DNA from: a virus
Reading direction: 5' to 3' (one strand)
IMG/VR virus record: IMGVR_UViG_3300004461_000088
Coordinates: 1 to 28,769 of that record
Length of the DNA stretch: 28,769 nt
The notes beneath the pieces are model-generated. The model had not been told where the DNA came from and did not search any database. It worked only from the letters and a program-made list of their open reading frames with translations. The translations under genes and the position numbers were made by a program. This document shows positions 1-9,199 of the stretch, in pieces. Within the stretch, counting starts at the first letter, position 1; each line of letters opens with the position of its first letter.

Positions 1-31
1 ACAACTTTTACGTGCACTACAAATTCAAGGA

Positions 32-856
32 ATGATTACTATTCCAGTAACTGTAGCTATCCCTTATTTCAAGAAGCAGATAGATTTCTTTCAATATCAA
101 CATATCGAAGTTTATGGAGATAATGCAAAGAATAAAGTCATTATACCTATAGTTAAAAGAAATAACAAATCAGAGGAAATAAAAGAAGATATTGATTGGA
201 ATATGAGACTTCCTTATCAAATGGTAGATTCAATATTAGACATATACAATCTTGAGGAGGATTGGTATATACCGACAAATGTCTTTACAGCAGCAAAACA
301 AGTTATAAGACACTTACCAAATGATGAGATTGTAGAGATAATAGATGCAGACTTGGTTCATTTAAAAAAATATGATGGATATATTCCTAAAAGGAATGAG
401 ATTATTGCTGATGCTACTTATGAGAATTGGCACTTAAAAACATCAACTAAACAAAGCGAGCATTTTCCCGTAATAAGCAAGTACTTGAGACATCAGGACT
501 TCAAATATATGAACGGAGGGTTTAATGTTATATCTAGGGTTGACACTATAAGGAGAATAATTGATGAAGTTATTCAGGTTAGTATTGATATAAGTAGAAC
601 TGAAAAGGGTAGTACTGTGGGTTGGTGGCAAGCTATGTACGGATTAAACGTAGCGTGTCATAACAACAGAATCAAAATGATAGATACTCGTAACTGCTAC
701 TACCCAAGCGTAAACGAGTTAAAGCCTCAGCATCATATAGCTCATTACTGTTGTGATTCTATATTCAACAAAAGAGATATGGATAACATAAATGAAGAAG
801 AATTTCCTGATAATCAATTTTATAATCAAGCTAAGAAATGGTTAAAGAGTGTTTAG
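32..856 (+). CDS. Glycosyltransferase-like protein (GT-A fold), possibly 5'-partial
   Basis: Probable sugar transferase that could decorate virion proteins or a host surface glycan. The N-terminus (VTVAIPYFK) looks like the first strand of a GT-A fold. A DxD-type metal and nucleotide-sugar site is visible as IIDADLVH (D105, D107), and NGGF near residue 161 resembles the acceptor-side loop of GT-A enzymes. The C-terminus is rich in His and Cys (HHIAHYCC). The frame stays open upstream to base 2, so the ATG at 32 may be internal and the protein could be longer. The 3' end overlaps the next gene by 19 bases, which suggests coupled translation of two transferase-like genes. The fold is inferred from motifs; donor and acceptor are unknown. 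Confidence 0.6.
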   Translation: MITIPVTVAIPYFKKQIDFFQYQHIEVYGDNAKNKVIIPIVKRNNKSEEIKEDIDWNMRLPYQMVDSILDIYNLEEDWYIPTNVFTAAKQVIRHLPNDEIVEIIDADLVHLKKYDGYIPKRNEIIADATYENWHLKTSTKQSEHFPVISKYLRHQDFKYMNGGFNVISRVDTIRRIIDEVIQVSIDISRTEKGSTVGWWQAMYGLNVACHNNRIKMIDTRNCYYPSVNELKPQHHIAHYCCDSIFNKRDMDNINEEEFPDNQFYNQAKKWLKSV

Positions 857-1647
857 TATTAGCTCACAGCGATAGTGAGAAGTCAAGTAAAACTCTTGTT
901 GATTGTGTGGCATCCTTGAAAGACAAGGGATACAGGGTTGTTGTTTCGGATCACTTCTTCAACAAAGATGCTTATCAAATAGCGGATGCTTTTGTGTACA
1001 ACTACGACAACCCAATACTTAAACCTAGTGAATATAAGAAATACAATCTTAATCATACAACGCATAAAGATATAGATGGTTATAGACTATATAGCCCAGT
1101 AAGTTCTTTTGCTGCTTACGCCATAATTGAATTAATAAAGTCAGGATTTGATGCTATAACTAGTAAAAAATGTTTAGTGTTAAATTATGATTGGCATATG
1201 AAGGAAGATATAGACGAATATTACAGCATAAATAAAGATGGGGTGTTCTTTAGATATGCAGACGATAAGTCTTTCTATACTTCAATTTTTATGATGAATA
1301 AAGAGCTTTTAAGGGAGTTGTATCAAATAAACAGTATTGATGATTATGCGAATAATTTGAAGTATTTAGAGTGGTTCTTTTACGATTTGTATAGCAAAAA
1401 GAATATAAGCATAATAGACCAAGTGCCTTCGGATAGATTTGATGACAATCTTTATTATAGAGTTTCTGAAATAAATATAGACAAAAAGTTTTATAAGGTT
1501 TCTGATGGGAGAGTGATATATGTAGATGGTGATAAAATACAAGAATACACTGAACATAAACAATACAGACTGATTGAAGGCGACAAAACATATATAGCAA
1601 ATTTAGGTGAAGATTACTTTGCTCACCATATTGCTGTTAAACTCTAA
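838..1647 (+). CDS. Second glycosyltransferase-like protein
   Basis: 269 residues. The N-terminus (ECLVLAHSDSEKS, then GYRVVVSDHF and FVYNYDNPI) follows a pattern known from family-2-like transferases of capsule loci and phages, in which a first Rossmann strand is followed by a short hydrophobic strand and a YDxxNP segment. A possible metal site is LNYDWHM near residue 120, at about the position where relatives carry a Tyr-Asp motif. The start overlaps the upstream transferase gene, so the two are probably co-translated. No signal peptide or membrane segment is visible, which fits a cytoplasmic enzyme. It could be a diverged or inactive transferase, since no clean DxD was found. Confidence 0.5.
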   Translation: MVKECLVLAHSDSEKSSKTLVDCVASLKDKGYRVVVSDHFFNKDAYQIADAFVYNYDNPILKPSEYKKYNLNHTTHKDIDGYRLYSPVSSFAAYAIIELIKSGFDAITSKKCLVLNYDWHMKEDIDEYYSINKDGVFFRYADDKSFYTSIFMMNKELLRELYQINSIDDYANNLKYLEWFFYDLYSKKNISIIDQVPSDRFDDNLYYRVSEINIDKKFYKVSDGRVIYVDGDKIQEYTEHKQYRLIEGDKTYIANLGEDYFAHHIAVKL

Positions 1648-1687
1648 GGTACAAAAACGTTTTTTTAAGTAATATAAATAAAGAGAA

Positions 1688-2713
1688 ATGCCAAATCTAA
1701 CTCAAGCTCAATTAGACCTAAAGGTTTATACAGGAGGATTCTCCTCTGGTAGACCAGCCTCACCTACATACACCATAATAAAGAAAGTTATAGCTGACGA
1801 AGAAAGTGTTATGTTCGAGATAGCTGAATTGTTCAAGGATTATATGGAAGCAACGTTTAGTGGTAATTATGCAACTATATCTACATCCGTTTGGGTTTAT
1901 TGGGATATACTAAAGACTTATGATGACACAACAACTCAAACTGAAGACGGATATGGTTTGGGATTACAGGGATACGGTTATTTTGGTGGTTCAGTAAATC
2001 CACAGCTCAACACTGGTAAGCAAATGGATAATGTTAATCTATACATACCAGAAGGTGAGAGTATAACAATACCAATATTCAAAGGTACTGGAGGCGTTAC
2101 AAACGTTAAATTGTATAAGGATGGCTCAATCTTCTCTAACTTAAATTACCTGATAATTGATGTTCCTGCTGGAGATACAGATCCTGAAGACTTAATAGAG
2201 TATGTTAGAGATGCTAATGATATCGATTATGCTGTTATAACAAAAGAAGATTCAACTACGCAAACTGTATATGTAAACAAAATATGCAGCCCTAAATACT
2301 CTCCATACAAAATATCTTTCTTAAACAGATATGGTGTAATACAGGATTTGTGGTTTTTCAATAAGAGAACAGATTCTTTAAGCATTTCAAGAGAAAAGTA
2401 CACAAGAAACACAATCTCTATCCTTAATAATTTAACTCCATTCTATCCTACAAACAAAGCAACAGATGTAACGCTAGATATAAAGGCTGATAAGAAAATG
2501 ACTTTAAATACTGGATTTGTGAATGAAGAATACACTGAGGTAATTCAACAATTATTGCTATCTGAAAATGTTTGGATAACTGAATCTAGTAACGTTTATC
2601 CGGTAATTCCACAGACTCAGGAGTTAGTTTACAAAACTAGATTGAATGATAAGCTAATAAACTTCTCTGTTGAATTTAAGTATGCCTATAATGAATTTAA
2701 TATTGTTCGATAA
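1688..2713 (+). CDS. Tail tip structural protein (distal tail-like), Bacteroidetes phage type
   Basis: 341 residues, mostly predicted beta strand, with a Gly/Tyr-rich loop (GYGLGLQGYGYFGG) near residue 95. There is no catalytic motif. It sits directly before the hub-like gene and two genes before the tape measure, sharing one base with its successor (taATG). This position, and a C-terminal half that resembles structural proteins of other Bacteroidetes phages, point to a tail tip or distal tail role. The 40-base leader is A/T-rich, as is usual for strongly translated Bacteroidetes phage genes. The assignment rests mainly on context; a receptor-binding role is an alternative. Confidence 0.5.
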   Translation: MPNLTQAQLDLKVYTGGFSSGRPASPTYTIIKKVIADEESVMFEIAELFKDYMEATFSGNYATISTSVWVYWDILKTYDDTTTQTEDGYGLGLQGYGYFGGSVNPQLNTGKQMDNVNLYIPEGESITIPIFKGTGGVTNVKLYKDGSIFSNLNYLIIDVPAGDTDPEDLIEYVRDANDIDYAVITKEDSTTQTVYVNKICSPKYSPYKISFLNRYGVIQDLWFFNKRTDSLSISREKYTRNTISILNNLTPFYPTNKATDVTLDIKADKKMTLNTGFVNEEYTEVIQQLLLSENVWITESSNVYPVIPQTQELVYKTRLNDKLINFSVEFKYAYNEFNIVR

Positions 2714-4881
2714 TGCAGAACGTACAATTGTATATAGATGGAGAGCGTGCTGATTTATTTGAAGGAGACACAATTACATTACAGTCAAGCATACAGAATA
2801 TAAGAGATATTCAAAAGGTTTTTGCTGACTACACCAAAGGATTATCCCTTCCAGCTTCTAAGACAAACAACAAAATATTCAAGCACTTCTACAACTTTGA
2901 TATTGAGAATGGCTTTAATGCTAGGAAAAAAGTAAGTGCGGAAATACACATAAATTACGTTCCATTTAAAGTCGGTAAGATTGCTCTTAACTCTGTCAAG
3001 ATGAGGCATAATAAGGCTTTTTCTTACGACATAACATTTTTTAGCAATATAGTTGAATTGCCAGATAGATTAGGCAGTAAGTTGCTTGGAGACTTGCAGT
3101 TATTTATAGATGGTACTTATGATCATCCACTAAGTGAATCTAGTGTGAAGAATGGACTTACAACAGGATTGACTATAAACGGAAGCGCTAATGCTGTAAT
3201 ATATCCACTTATATCCGTAAAGAAAAGACTTTATTATGATTCTAGGGGTAATTCAGCTCCAGTAGGCGAAATATTTAGAGGCAACCTTCACTATAGTTCG
3301 GTGACAAGAGGTTTAACTTGGGATGATTTAAAGCCAGCTATAAAAGCAATTCACGTTATAGAGGCTATAGAGCAAGAAATAGGGATTGATTTCACTAGAG
3401 ACTTCTTTGGCACAACTCCTATGGATAATCTATATCTTTGGCTAAATACAGTGCCAGAAGATAACACAGAGGTTTCTAATACAGAGCAGAGTATTACTTT
3501 AGATGGTTGGAACTTGTATAATAGTACAGCTATAAACCAAATAATATTCTCTGGAACAAAGCTCAACCTACTCGTTAACGTAACTCCAGAAACATATAAA
3601 TATGAACTTACATATTCAATCCTAACAGGAGACACTACTACTCCTTATGTAGCGAGAATAATAGACGATATAACAAACACGGTTTTGTTTCAGTTTGAAG
3701 AGGCTAAAGGAGGTCAACAGCACCTTAGAACTTTGATAAATAATGGATCAGTAGATCCCTATAGATTAAGATTTGAAGTCACCTCAACAGGTTCCTTGTC
3801 TTTTAGCTCAACGGTAAAGATAGATTTACTTAGCGCAACAAATGTCTTGTATGATAGCGTAACTTATGAAACTGGTATTACAGGTGGGGCAATAAACACT
3901 GAATCAACTCTTCAGATGTACAAACAATTCCCTAAGATAAAAGCAATAGACTTTATTACTGGAATATGGAAAATGTTCAATTTAACAGCTTACTACGTTG
4001 ATGATATAAGGGATGCTAACTACGGAAAAATATACGTTGATACTTTAGACAACTTCTATAATGATAACACAAGCAATCCTTTAGGAGGTACAATAGACAT
4101 ACAGGATTATATAGATATTACTGAAAGTGTTATTGATTCAGCTCTACCATACACTGAGATAGACTTCAATTATCGAAAGCCTGACACTTTATTAGCAGAG
4201 CAGCACTTAGAAAAGTTTGGTCAAGTGTTTGGAGATGAGGAATATAGAGAGAACGAAGCTAATATAGATAATGACAGGATATATACCTTGAGTCTACCTT
4301 TCGCACACTTTAAATACGAAAGAATAAGGGATATAAATCCATCCACAAATAATGAAATAACTAGAATACAGTGGGGCTATTCAGCTTCTGGAGATATAGA
4401 TGAAACTACTGGTGATTATGATTCGGTGATATCTAGCCCCCTTTTATTTTATGGAGTAAGAGAGACTGGAATACCAAGTGGAGACGGAATAAATTGGATT
4501 AATAATTTTGGCTCTGGTTCTGCATTATCGGAGCAGCTCCTTAATTATTGGAGACCATCTAACGCAAATGAAGCTGGTGGTTTAGCAATACCTCCTACAT
4601 ACTCATTAAATTTTGACGCAGAAGTTGATGAATGGCAATCTATTGATTATGGATTGGATAGTGGCTCTCTATTTAACAATTTCTACAAAGAATATATAGA
4701 GGAGGTTTTTAATCAGAAAAGAAGATTGTCTAAGTTCACTTGCCATCTTCCAGTTCAAATTGTGCAGAACTTTAAACTGAATGACTACATAAAAATACTA
4801 TCTCACCTATATAAGATTAACACTATAAAGTTAAACCTAAATACTGGTAAGGCTGAGGTTGAATTATTAAACATTATATAA
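2713..4881 (+). CDS. Baseplate hub / tail-associated protein
   Basis: 722 residues. The N-terminal region contains DYTKGLSLPASKTNNKIFKH, a pattern I recognise from large tail proteins of Bacteroidetes siphoviruses and prophages. The middle is beta-rich with repeated Ser/Thr strands. The C-terminus (YIKILSHLYKINTIKLNLN) looks like an edge beta-strand domain. It lies between the tail tip gene and the tape measure, the usual place of a hub or Tal-like protein, although the order here is reversed (hub before tape measure). No lytic or peptidase motif was found. The start is well supported by the one-base stop/start overlap with the upstream gene. Confidence 0.55.
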   Translation: MQNVQLYIDGERADLFEGDTITLQSSIQNIRDIQKVFADYTKGLSLPASKTNNKIFKHFYNFDIENGFNARKKVSAEIHINYVPFKVGKIALNSVKMRHNKAFSYDITFFSNIVELPDRLGSKLLGDLQLFIDGTYDHPLSESSVKNGLTTGLTINGSANAVIYPLISVKKRLYYDSRGNSAPVGEIFRGNLHYSSVTRGLTWDDLKPAIKAIHVIEAIEQEIGIDFTRDFFGTTPMDNLYLWLNTVPEDNTEVSNTEQSITLDGWNLYNSTAINQIIFSGTKLNLLVNVTPETYKYELTYSILTGDTTTPYVARIIDDITNTVLFQFEEAKGGQQHLRTLINNGSVDPYRLRFEVTSTGSLSFSSTVKIDLLSATNVLYDSVTYETGITGGAINTESTLQMYKQFPKIKAIDFITGIWKMFNLTAYYVDDIRDANYGKIYVDTLDNFYNDNTSNPLGGTIDIQDYIDITESVIDSALPYTEIDFNYRKPDTLLAEQHLEKFGQVFGDEEYRENEANIDNDRIYTLSLPFAHFKYERIRDINPSTNNEITRIQWGYSASGDIDETTGDYDSVISSPLLFYGVRETGIPSGDGINWINNFGSGSALSEQLLNYWRPSNANEAGGLAIPPTYSLNFDAEVDEWQSIDYGLDSGSLFNNFYKEYIEEVFNQKRRLSKFTCHLPVQIVQNFKLNDYIKILSHLYKINTIKLNLNTGKAEVELLNII

Positions 4882-5024
4882 TGATAAAGACAATTATAGA
4901 GCTGCTAAAGACTGGTGACTTCTACGGTGTTGACCAAAGGATAGATATCGCTAAAGGCAAGTATAAAGCACCAGAGAACATAAAAGAATTAAAGGAATCC
5001 GTAAAGAGAAGAAGTAATGGCTGA
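4881..5024 (+). CDS. Small hydrophilic protein between hub and tape measure
   Basis: 47 residues, not recognised. It starts with a one-base overlap on the hub stop codon (taATG) and overlaps the tape measure start by 8 bases, so it is linked to both neighbours by translational coupling. It is rich in Lys, Glu and Ile, with a helical N-terminal stretch (MIKTIIELLKTGDFYGVDQR) and a basic C-terminus (VKRRSNG). Its place next to the tape measure could indicate a tail assembly chaperone or small tip component, but nothing in the sequence proves this. Confidence 0.65.
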   Translation: MIKTIIELLKTGDFYGVDQRIDIAKGKYKAPENIKELKESVKRRSNG

Positions 5025-6891
5025 TAACAATAAAAAAATAACATATACCGTAGAGGTAAACGACAAAGGTAAGGTTAAAGTAGAAGGTTTAACAAGGGGT
5101 TTTGTTAGATTAGATAATGCGGTAAGAAAGGTTAATACTGATTTAGCAAAACAAGCTGCTGCGTTTAACTCTACCGCTTCTGCCGGGAATAATATGATTA
5201 ATAAGACAGGTTTAGCTGGTGCTACTCTTGTCGAATTAGGTAGGACTATATCTGACTCTAATTACGGAATTAGAGGTATGGCGAACAACATATCCCAATT
5301 GTCAACTCTTTTTATAACATTAACAGTAACTAGCGGTGGATTAGCAAAGGGTTTAAAGGAATTATGGAAGGCACTTTATGGGCCACTTGGTTTGATTTTG
5401 GTTTTTCAAACTGTTGTCACTGTAATTGAAGGTTTTACAATCAAACAAGACAAAGCTGCTGCTGCTGCAAGAAGAGCAACGAAAGCATTAAAGGAACAGG
5501 CTAGTGCTGTTGAGGATTTAGAGTCTAAGATAAGCGCTTTAGAACAATCTTTAAGTATAGTAGAAACTTTTGGGGATGGGTATCTTTCTTTAGGCGAAAC
5601 AGTGGACATATTGAAGCGTAAATTTAAGGACTTCGAAAATGGATACAATAGATTAAGCAAAGAACAACAGAAAGATCCAAAAACTGTAGGAAAATTGATT
5701 GAAGCCTATAAGCAATACACTTTGGTTCGTGAAAAACTGAGTGAAAAGGAAAAAGAAGCTCTTGCAGTACAAAGAAGGATAGCAAAAGAGGGAGAAAAGA
5801 TCACTAAAGGAGGTTTAACAATTGAGAACCCAGCACTTCTTACGTTAAGCGGAATAAACAGGGAGATAGCAGAGTTATACAAGAAAGAAACAAGACTGTT
5901 TCAGTTATTTAAAAAAATACCAAAAGGAGGAAGTGAATTTATTAGGGAACAAATAGAGGCCTTACAGCCATTCTTTGAGAAATTCTTCTTTGACATAAAT
6001 ACAAAAGGCAAACAGGTGTTTCAGAGCAGTATTGAAGATGTTGAATTTTTCGGAAGGATTCTTAACGAAAACGCTGATGCTGCCACGAAAGAATTGGCTG
6101 AACAAGGCAGATTACGTGAAGAGCAGAGAAAAAGAGAAGAAGATTCACTAAAGGCAGGACTAAAAGCAATAAAAGAAGAAGCTCAAGAGATTTCTTCGAT
6201 ATTTAGAGCCACTCAATCTTCACTTGGTTATGTAAATGATGTTGTTATGTCTTACCACGACGCTAGAATGCAAGCACTAGCCAGAGAGAGGGATTATATC
6301 CTTAATTCGGGTAGATTGACAGAAGGACAGCAGAGAGTTGCAATAAGAGAAATAGAGAAGAGAGAAATTGCTGCTCAAAAAAGAAAAATAAAGTCTGAAA
6401 GAGATATGTTTACTCTAAAGCAGTCTCTACTTATAGCTGAAGAAATAATGAAGGCAAAAGCAGATATGGCTGCTCAGGCAAGAAAGATGAACATCTTATT
6501 AACTGATATTGGCACTGCTTCCGCTGTTCAAGCTGGTAAAGCTAAAATGTCTATAGGTCAGTTTGCTGCTGAAGGAGGATTGAAGGGGATTGCTGCTTAT
6601 GCTATATCTATTGCAGGTATGTTGGCCTCTATATTTGCTGCCAGAAAGAAAGCAAGTGCAGCTATAGCTAATTTGGGAGGAGTATCCGCTTCATCTAGTG
6701 GCGGTGATTCAGGAGGAACTAGCTTTATCGCTCCAGACTTCAATATAGTGGGTTCCTCAGCTACTAGTCAATTATCACAAACTATAGCAGATTCAGAGAA
6801 ATCACCATTAAAAGCATACGTTGTAACGGATGACATCAATAATGCTCAAGAATTTGACAGAAAAGTAAATGCACAGGCTTCTCTAGGTTAA
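5017..6891 (+). CDS. Tape measure protein
   Basis: 624 residues. It has the expected composition: long Ala/Lys/Glu/Gln-rich helices with coiled-coil character (about residues 145-300 and 370-490) and two hydrophobic segments, one near residues 118-136 (PLGLILVFQTVVTVIEGF) and one near 540-560 (AYAISIAGMLASIFAARKK). The C-terminus is Gly/Ser-rich. If the usual rule of about 1.5 angstrom of tail per residue holds, the tail is short, around 90-100 nm. The start overlaps a 47-residue ORF. It lies upstream of the head genes instead of after the tail tube gene. I saw no peptidase or lysozyme domain. Confidence 0.75.
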   Translation: MADNNKKITYTVEVNDKGKVKVEGLTRGFVRLDNAVRKVNTDLAKQAAAFNSTASAGNNMINKTGLAGATLVELGRTISDSNYGIRGMANNISQLSTLFITLTVTSGGLAKGLKELWKALYGPLGLILVFQTVVTVIEGFTIKQDKAAAAARRATKALKEQASAVEDLESKISALEQSLSIVETFGDGYLSLGETVDILKRKFKDFENGYNRLSKEQQKDPKTVGKLIEAYKQYTLVREKLSEKEKEALAVQRRIAKEGEKITKGGLTIENPALLTLSGINREIAELYKKETRLFQLFKKIPKGGSEFIREQIEALQPFFEKFFFDINTKGKQVFQSSIEDVEFFGRILNENADAATKELAEQGRLREEQRKREEDSLKAGLKAIKEEAQEISSIFRATQSSLGYVNDVVMSYHDARMQALARERDYILNSGRLTEGQQRVAIREIEKREIAAQKRKIKSERDMFTLKQSLLIAEEIMKAKADMAAQARKMNILLTDIGTASAVQAGKAKMSIGQFAAEGGLKGIAAYAISIAGMLASIFAARKKASAAIANLGGVSASSSGGDSGGTSFIAPDFNIVGSSATSQLSQTIADSEKSPLKAYVVTDDINNAQEFDRKVNAQASLG

Positions 6892-6927
6892 AACATAACG
6901 AATACAACTCAAAATAGTTATTTATAT

Positions 6928-7860
6928 ATGGAAAGGATTATAGAACTTATTATAGACGAAGAAAACGAGTTTAGTGGAATAGAAGCTATCTCGGTTGTTG
7001 AAAATCCAGCTATAGAAGAGGATTTTATCGCCCTAAAAGAGCATAAAGAAGTCAAATTAGCTGAAGTAGACAAAGAAAAGAGGATTTTAATGGGTGCAGC
7101 CTTAATACCCAACAAAAAGATATATAGAAACAGTGGTGAAGAGGAATATTACATATTCTTCTCTGAAGATACTGTCAGAAAGGCTTCTGAACTGTTTTTA
7201 ATGAAGGGCAATCAGAATAACAGCACTTTAGAGCATCAAGTAGAGCTAGAAGGTATGTCTGTGGTTGAATCTTGGATAATAGAAGATGAAACTAAGGATA
7301 AATCAAGAAAATATGACTTTAACCTACCTATTGGTACTTGGATGGTATCTGTAAAGGTTAATAATGATGATGTTTGGGATCAGGTTAAGGCAGGTGAAGT
7401 AAAAGGGTTCTCTATTGAAGGCTATTTTGCAGATAAAATGGAACGCCCTAAAGAGTCTGTAAGAGGCGATTACGATAAAGATGGACTCAGTGAGCTTAAT
7501 GCTGAATTTGAGCTCTTAGAAGCCCTTGAAATGCTTTCTGAGGAGGTTGAGCTAGAATCTTATGGAGGATACCCTGAATCTGCTTCAAATAATGCCAAAT
7601 TAGGTATAAAAAGGAATAAAGAGCTTGGTAATAAGTGTGCTACTCAGGTTGGTAAGGTTAGAGGCCAACAATTAGCTAGAAAAGAGAAGTTTACGCTACC
7701 TACTTTAAAGAGAATCTATTCTTATTTAAGTAGAGCTGCTGAATATTATGATCCTAGTAAGCCTGAGGCTTGTGGAACTATAAGTTATCTCCTTTGGGGA
7801 GGTAAAAGTATGTTGAACTGGACTGAATCTAAACTAAAAGGGATAGAAGATGGCAACTAA
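6928..7860 (+). CDS. Prohead protease, XkdF-type (S78-like), with C-terminal extra domain
   Basis: 310 residues. Residues 50-170 match the pattern of XkdF-like serine proteases: LMGAALIPNKKIYR, then FFSEDTVRKASELFL, then LEH with the likely catalytic His103, then GTWMVSVKV and VKGFSIEGYF with the likely nucleophile Ser162. It should mature the capsid by trimming scaffold and capsid proteins. Residues 190-210 are an acidic linker. Residues 212-305 form a separate domain (GGYPESASNNAK, CATQVGKVRGQQLA, RIYSYLSRAAEYY, ISYLLWGG) that I recognise as a recurrent C-terminal module in phage head proteins, with unknown function. The 3' end overlaps the next gene by 11 bases. Confidence 0.8.
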   Translation: MERIIELIIDEENEFSGIEAISVVENPAIEEDFIALKEHKEVKLAEVDKEKRILMGAALIPNKKIYRNSGEEEYYIFFSEDTVRKASELFLMKGNQNNSTLEHQVELEGMSVVESWIIEDETKDKSRKYDFNLPIGTWMVSVKVNNDDVWDQVKAGEVKGFSIEGYFADKMERPKESVRGDYDKDGLSELNAEFELLEALEMLSEEVELESYGGYPESASNNAKLGIKRNKELGNKCATQVGKVRGQQLARKEKFTLPTLKRIYSYLSRAAEYYDPSKPEACGTISYLLWGGKSMLNWTESKLKGIEDGN

Positions 7861-8488
7861 AAACACTTCTTACAGGGTTCACGTTCAAGATACTACAGAA
7901 GCAGTCGTTTCTAGTGTGAATATAGAAAACGGAGCTATGATGCGTACAGATGATGCTCTGTATATGGGTCATAATGGAGAAAACGTAATAGTATATCCAC
8001 AAGGCGGTTCAAAAACTTTAGGATGGGCAAGATATCAAGACACTCAATATACTGGGGCAAGTAATGCTACAAAAGTAATATTATCAGATGGAGTTACGGT
8101 AACACTTCCTAATAACGCAGGTACTACAACAAAAAGTAATGCTTCTTTAAGTTTTTACAATAATGAAACACAAAAACTAAATGTAGAAAATGTAAATGAT
8201 GTTTATATTATTACAGTAGAATTTAAGGCATCTGCATCCAACACCCAACAAACTCATTTAGATTTAAGTGTGGAAAATGGTGGTGTAATAGAAAACTTAG
8301 AAATGGTAATACCTTTTTATAAAGGAAACAATACAACTCAACAAGAACATAAGATGATTCAATATTATGCGACTAGTTCTTTTGTTTCTGACGGTGCAAC
8401 CTTAAAGATTAAATCTCACGGTGGCGCAGCTAAAATTTGGGACATACAATATTTTATTCAACGAACACAAAACGGAAGTTTATACTAA
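7850..8488 (+). CDS. Head fibre or decoration-like structural protein
   Basis: 212 residues, rich in Thr, Ser, Asn and Val and predicted almost wholly beta. The N-terminus (RVHVQDTTEAVV) and early Gly-Gly segments look like a virion attachment part. The C-terminal half (ITVEFKASASN, VIPFYKGN, IWDIQYFIQRTQNG) resembles a jelly-roll tip of the kind seen in small phage fibre proteins. It overlaps the protease gene and precedes scaffold and capsid genes, which supports a capsid surface role. Receptor binding or capsid decoration cannot be told apart from the sequence. Confidence 0.5.
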   Translation: MATKNTSYRVHVQDTTEAVVSSVNIENGAMMRTDDALYMGHNGENVIVYPQGGSKTLGWARYQDTQYTGASNATKVILSDGVTVTLPNNAGTTTKSNASLSFYNNETQKLNVENVNDVYIITVEFKASASNTQQTHLDLSVENGGVIENLEMVIPFYKGNNTTQQEHKMIQYYATSSFVSDGATLKIKSHGGAAKIWDIQYFIQRTQNGSLY

Positions 8489-8514
8489 TAGTCTTATAAA
8501 AAAACGCACCACAT

Positions 8515-8670
8515 ATGAAGAGAGAAAAAGCCACAGTAAGTTATTCATCCCCAAAGGGAGGAAGTAGGGGATGTTTATGTAAAGATGGAAAGAAATACTC
8601 CAAAGATTGTTGTAATGGAACTCTACAAGCTCAAGGAGTGGGTAGCTTGACAGGACAGGGGAACAGTTGA
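8515..8670 (+). CDS. 51-residue Cys-rich protein in the head module
   Basis: Short basic protein with the core SRGCLCKDGKKYSKDCC followed by NGTLQAQGVG. The four cysteines (C20, C22, C32, C33) form a CxC...CC pattern that could bind a metal ion or form disulfides. I recognise this pattern as recurring in small proteins near capsid genes of Bacteroidetes phages, function unknown. It stands alone between the head fibre-like gene (26-base gap) and the scaffold gene (50-base gap), on the coding strand. The start is the only ATG in frame. A minor capsid or cement protein is plausible but unproven. Confidence 0.7.
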   Translation: MKREKATVSYSSPKGGSRGCLCKDGKKYSKDCCNGTLQAQGVGSLTGQGNS

Positions 8671-8720
8671 AAATACAACACTCTACAAGTAAATAAGTAA
8701 TAATTATAAATATCAATTTT

Positions 8721-9173
8721 ATGAAAGCAAGTGAAATCGTTTCAAAACTAAAAGACGTGCTTTTATCTTCAACAGAAGAGGTGGAAACTCAAGATATTGT
8801 ACAAGAAGAAGTACAGCTTGAAGAGGCTACTCCAGAAGTTAAAGACGAAGCACAAGAAGACGTTCAACTAGAGGAAGCTCCTGAAGGGGATGTTCCTGTA
8901 GAAGATGTAGTAGAAGATGCTGCTGAATTGTCTTACGCAACTAAAGAAGAACTAGCTGAGGTTAGAGCTTTAGTAGAAAAAATGATGGGTCAATTAGAGG
9001 CTAAAGAAGAAGCTAAGGTAGAAGTTCCTGAAGAACTTTCTGCTGACGAAGCTCCTGAACAACCTTTGATGCACTCTCCTGAGGATGTCTCAGAAACTGC
9101 TGCATTAAACCTATATGCACAAAACAGAACACTAACTACTTTAGATAGAGTTCTAGCAAGAATTAGTAAATAA
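8721..9173 (+). CDS. Acidic scaffold-like protein
   Basis: 150 residues, very rich in Glu, Val and Ala in the centre (repeated QEEVQLEEA-type stretches at residues 27-65) with helical coiled-coil character at residues 70-98 (KEELAEVRALVEKMMGQLEAK) and a short basic C-terminus (TLDRVLARISK). Composition, size and position immediately before the major capsid gene fit an internal scaffolding protein that would be removed by the upstream protease. The leader is A/T-rich with no Shine-Dalgarno. A tail chaperone or minor head protein is less likely. Confidence 0.7.
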   Translation: MKASEIVSKLKDVLLSSTEEVETQDIVQEEVQLEEATPEVKDEAQEDVQLEEAPEGDVPVEDVVEDAAELSYATKEELAEVRALVEKMMGQLEAKEEAKVEVPEELSADEAPEQPLMHSPEDVSETAALNLYAQNRTLTTLDRVLARISK

Positions 9174-9199
9174 CAATAACAACAAACAAAAATTAAATT

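Noticed and set aside
1653-1664. AAAAACGTTTTT palindrome before the tail tip gene
   Set aside because: Its stem would be almost only A-T pairs with no loop, so it is unlikely to terminate; no other evidence for a site.
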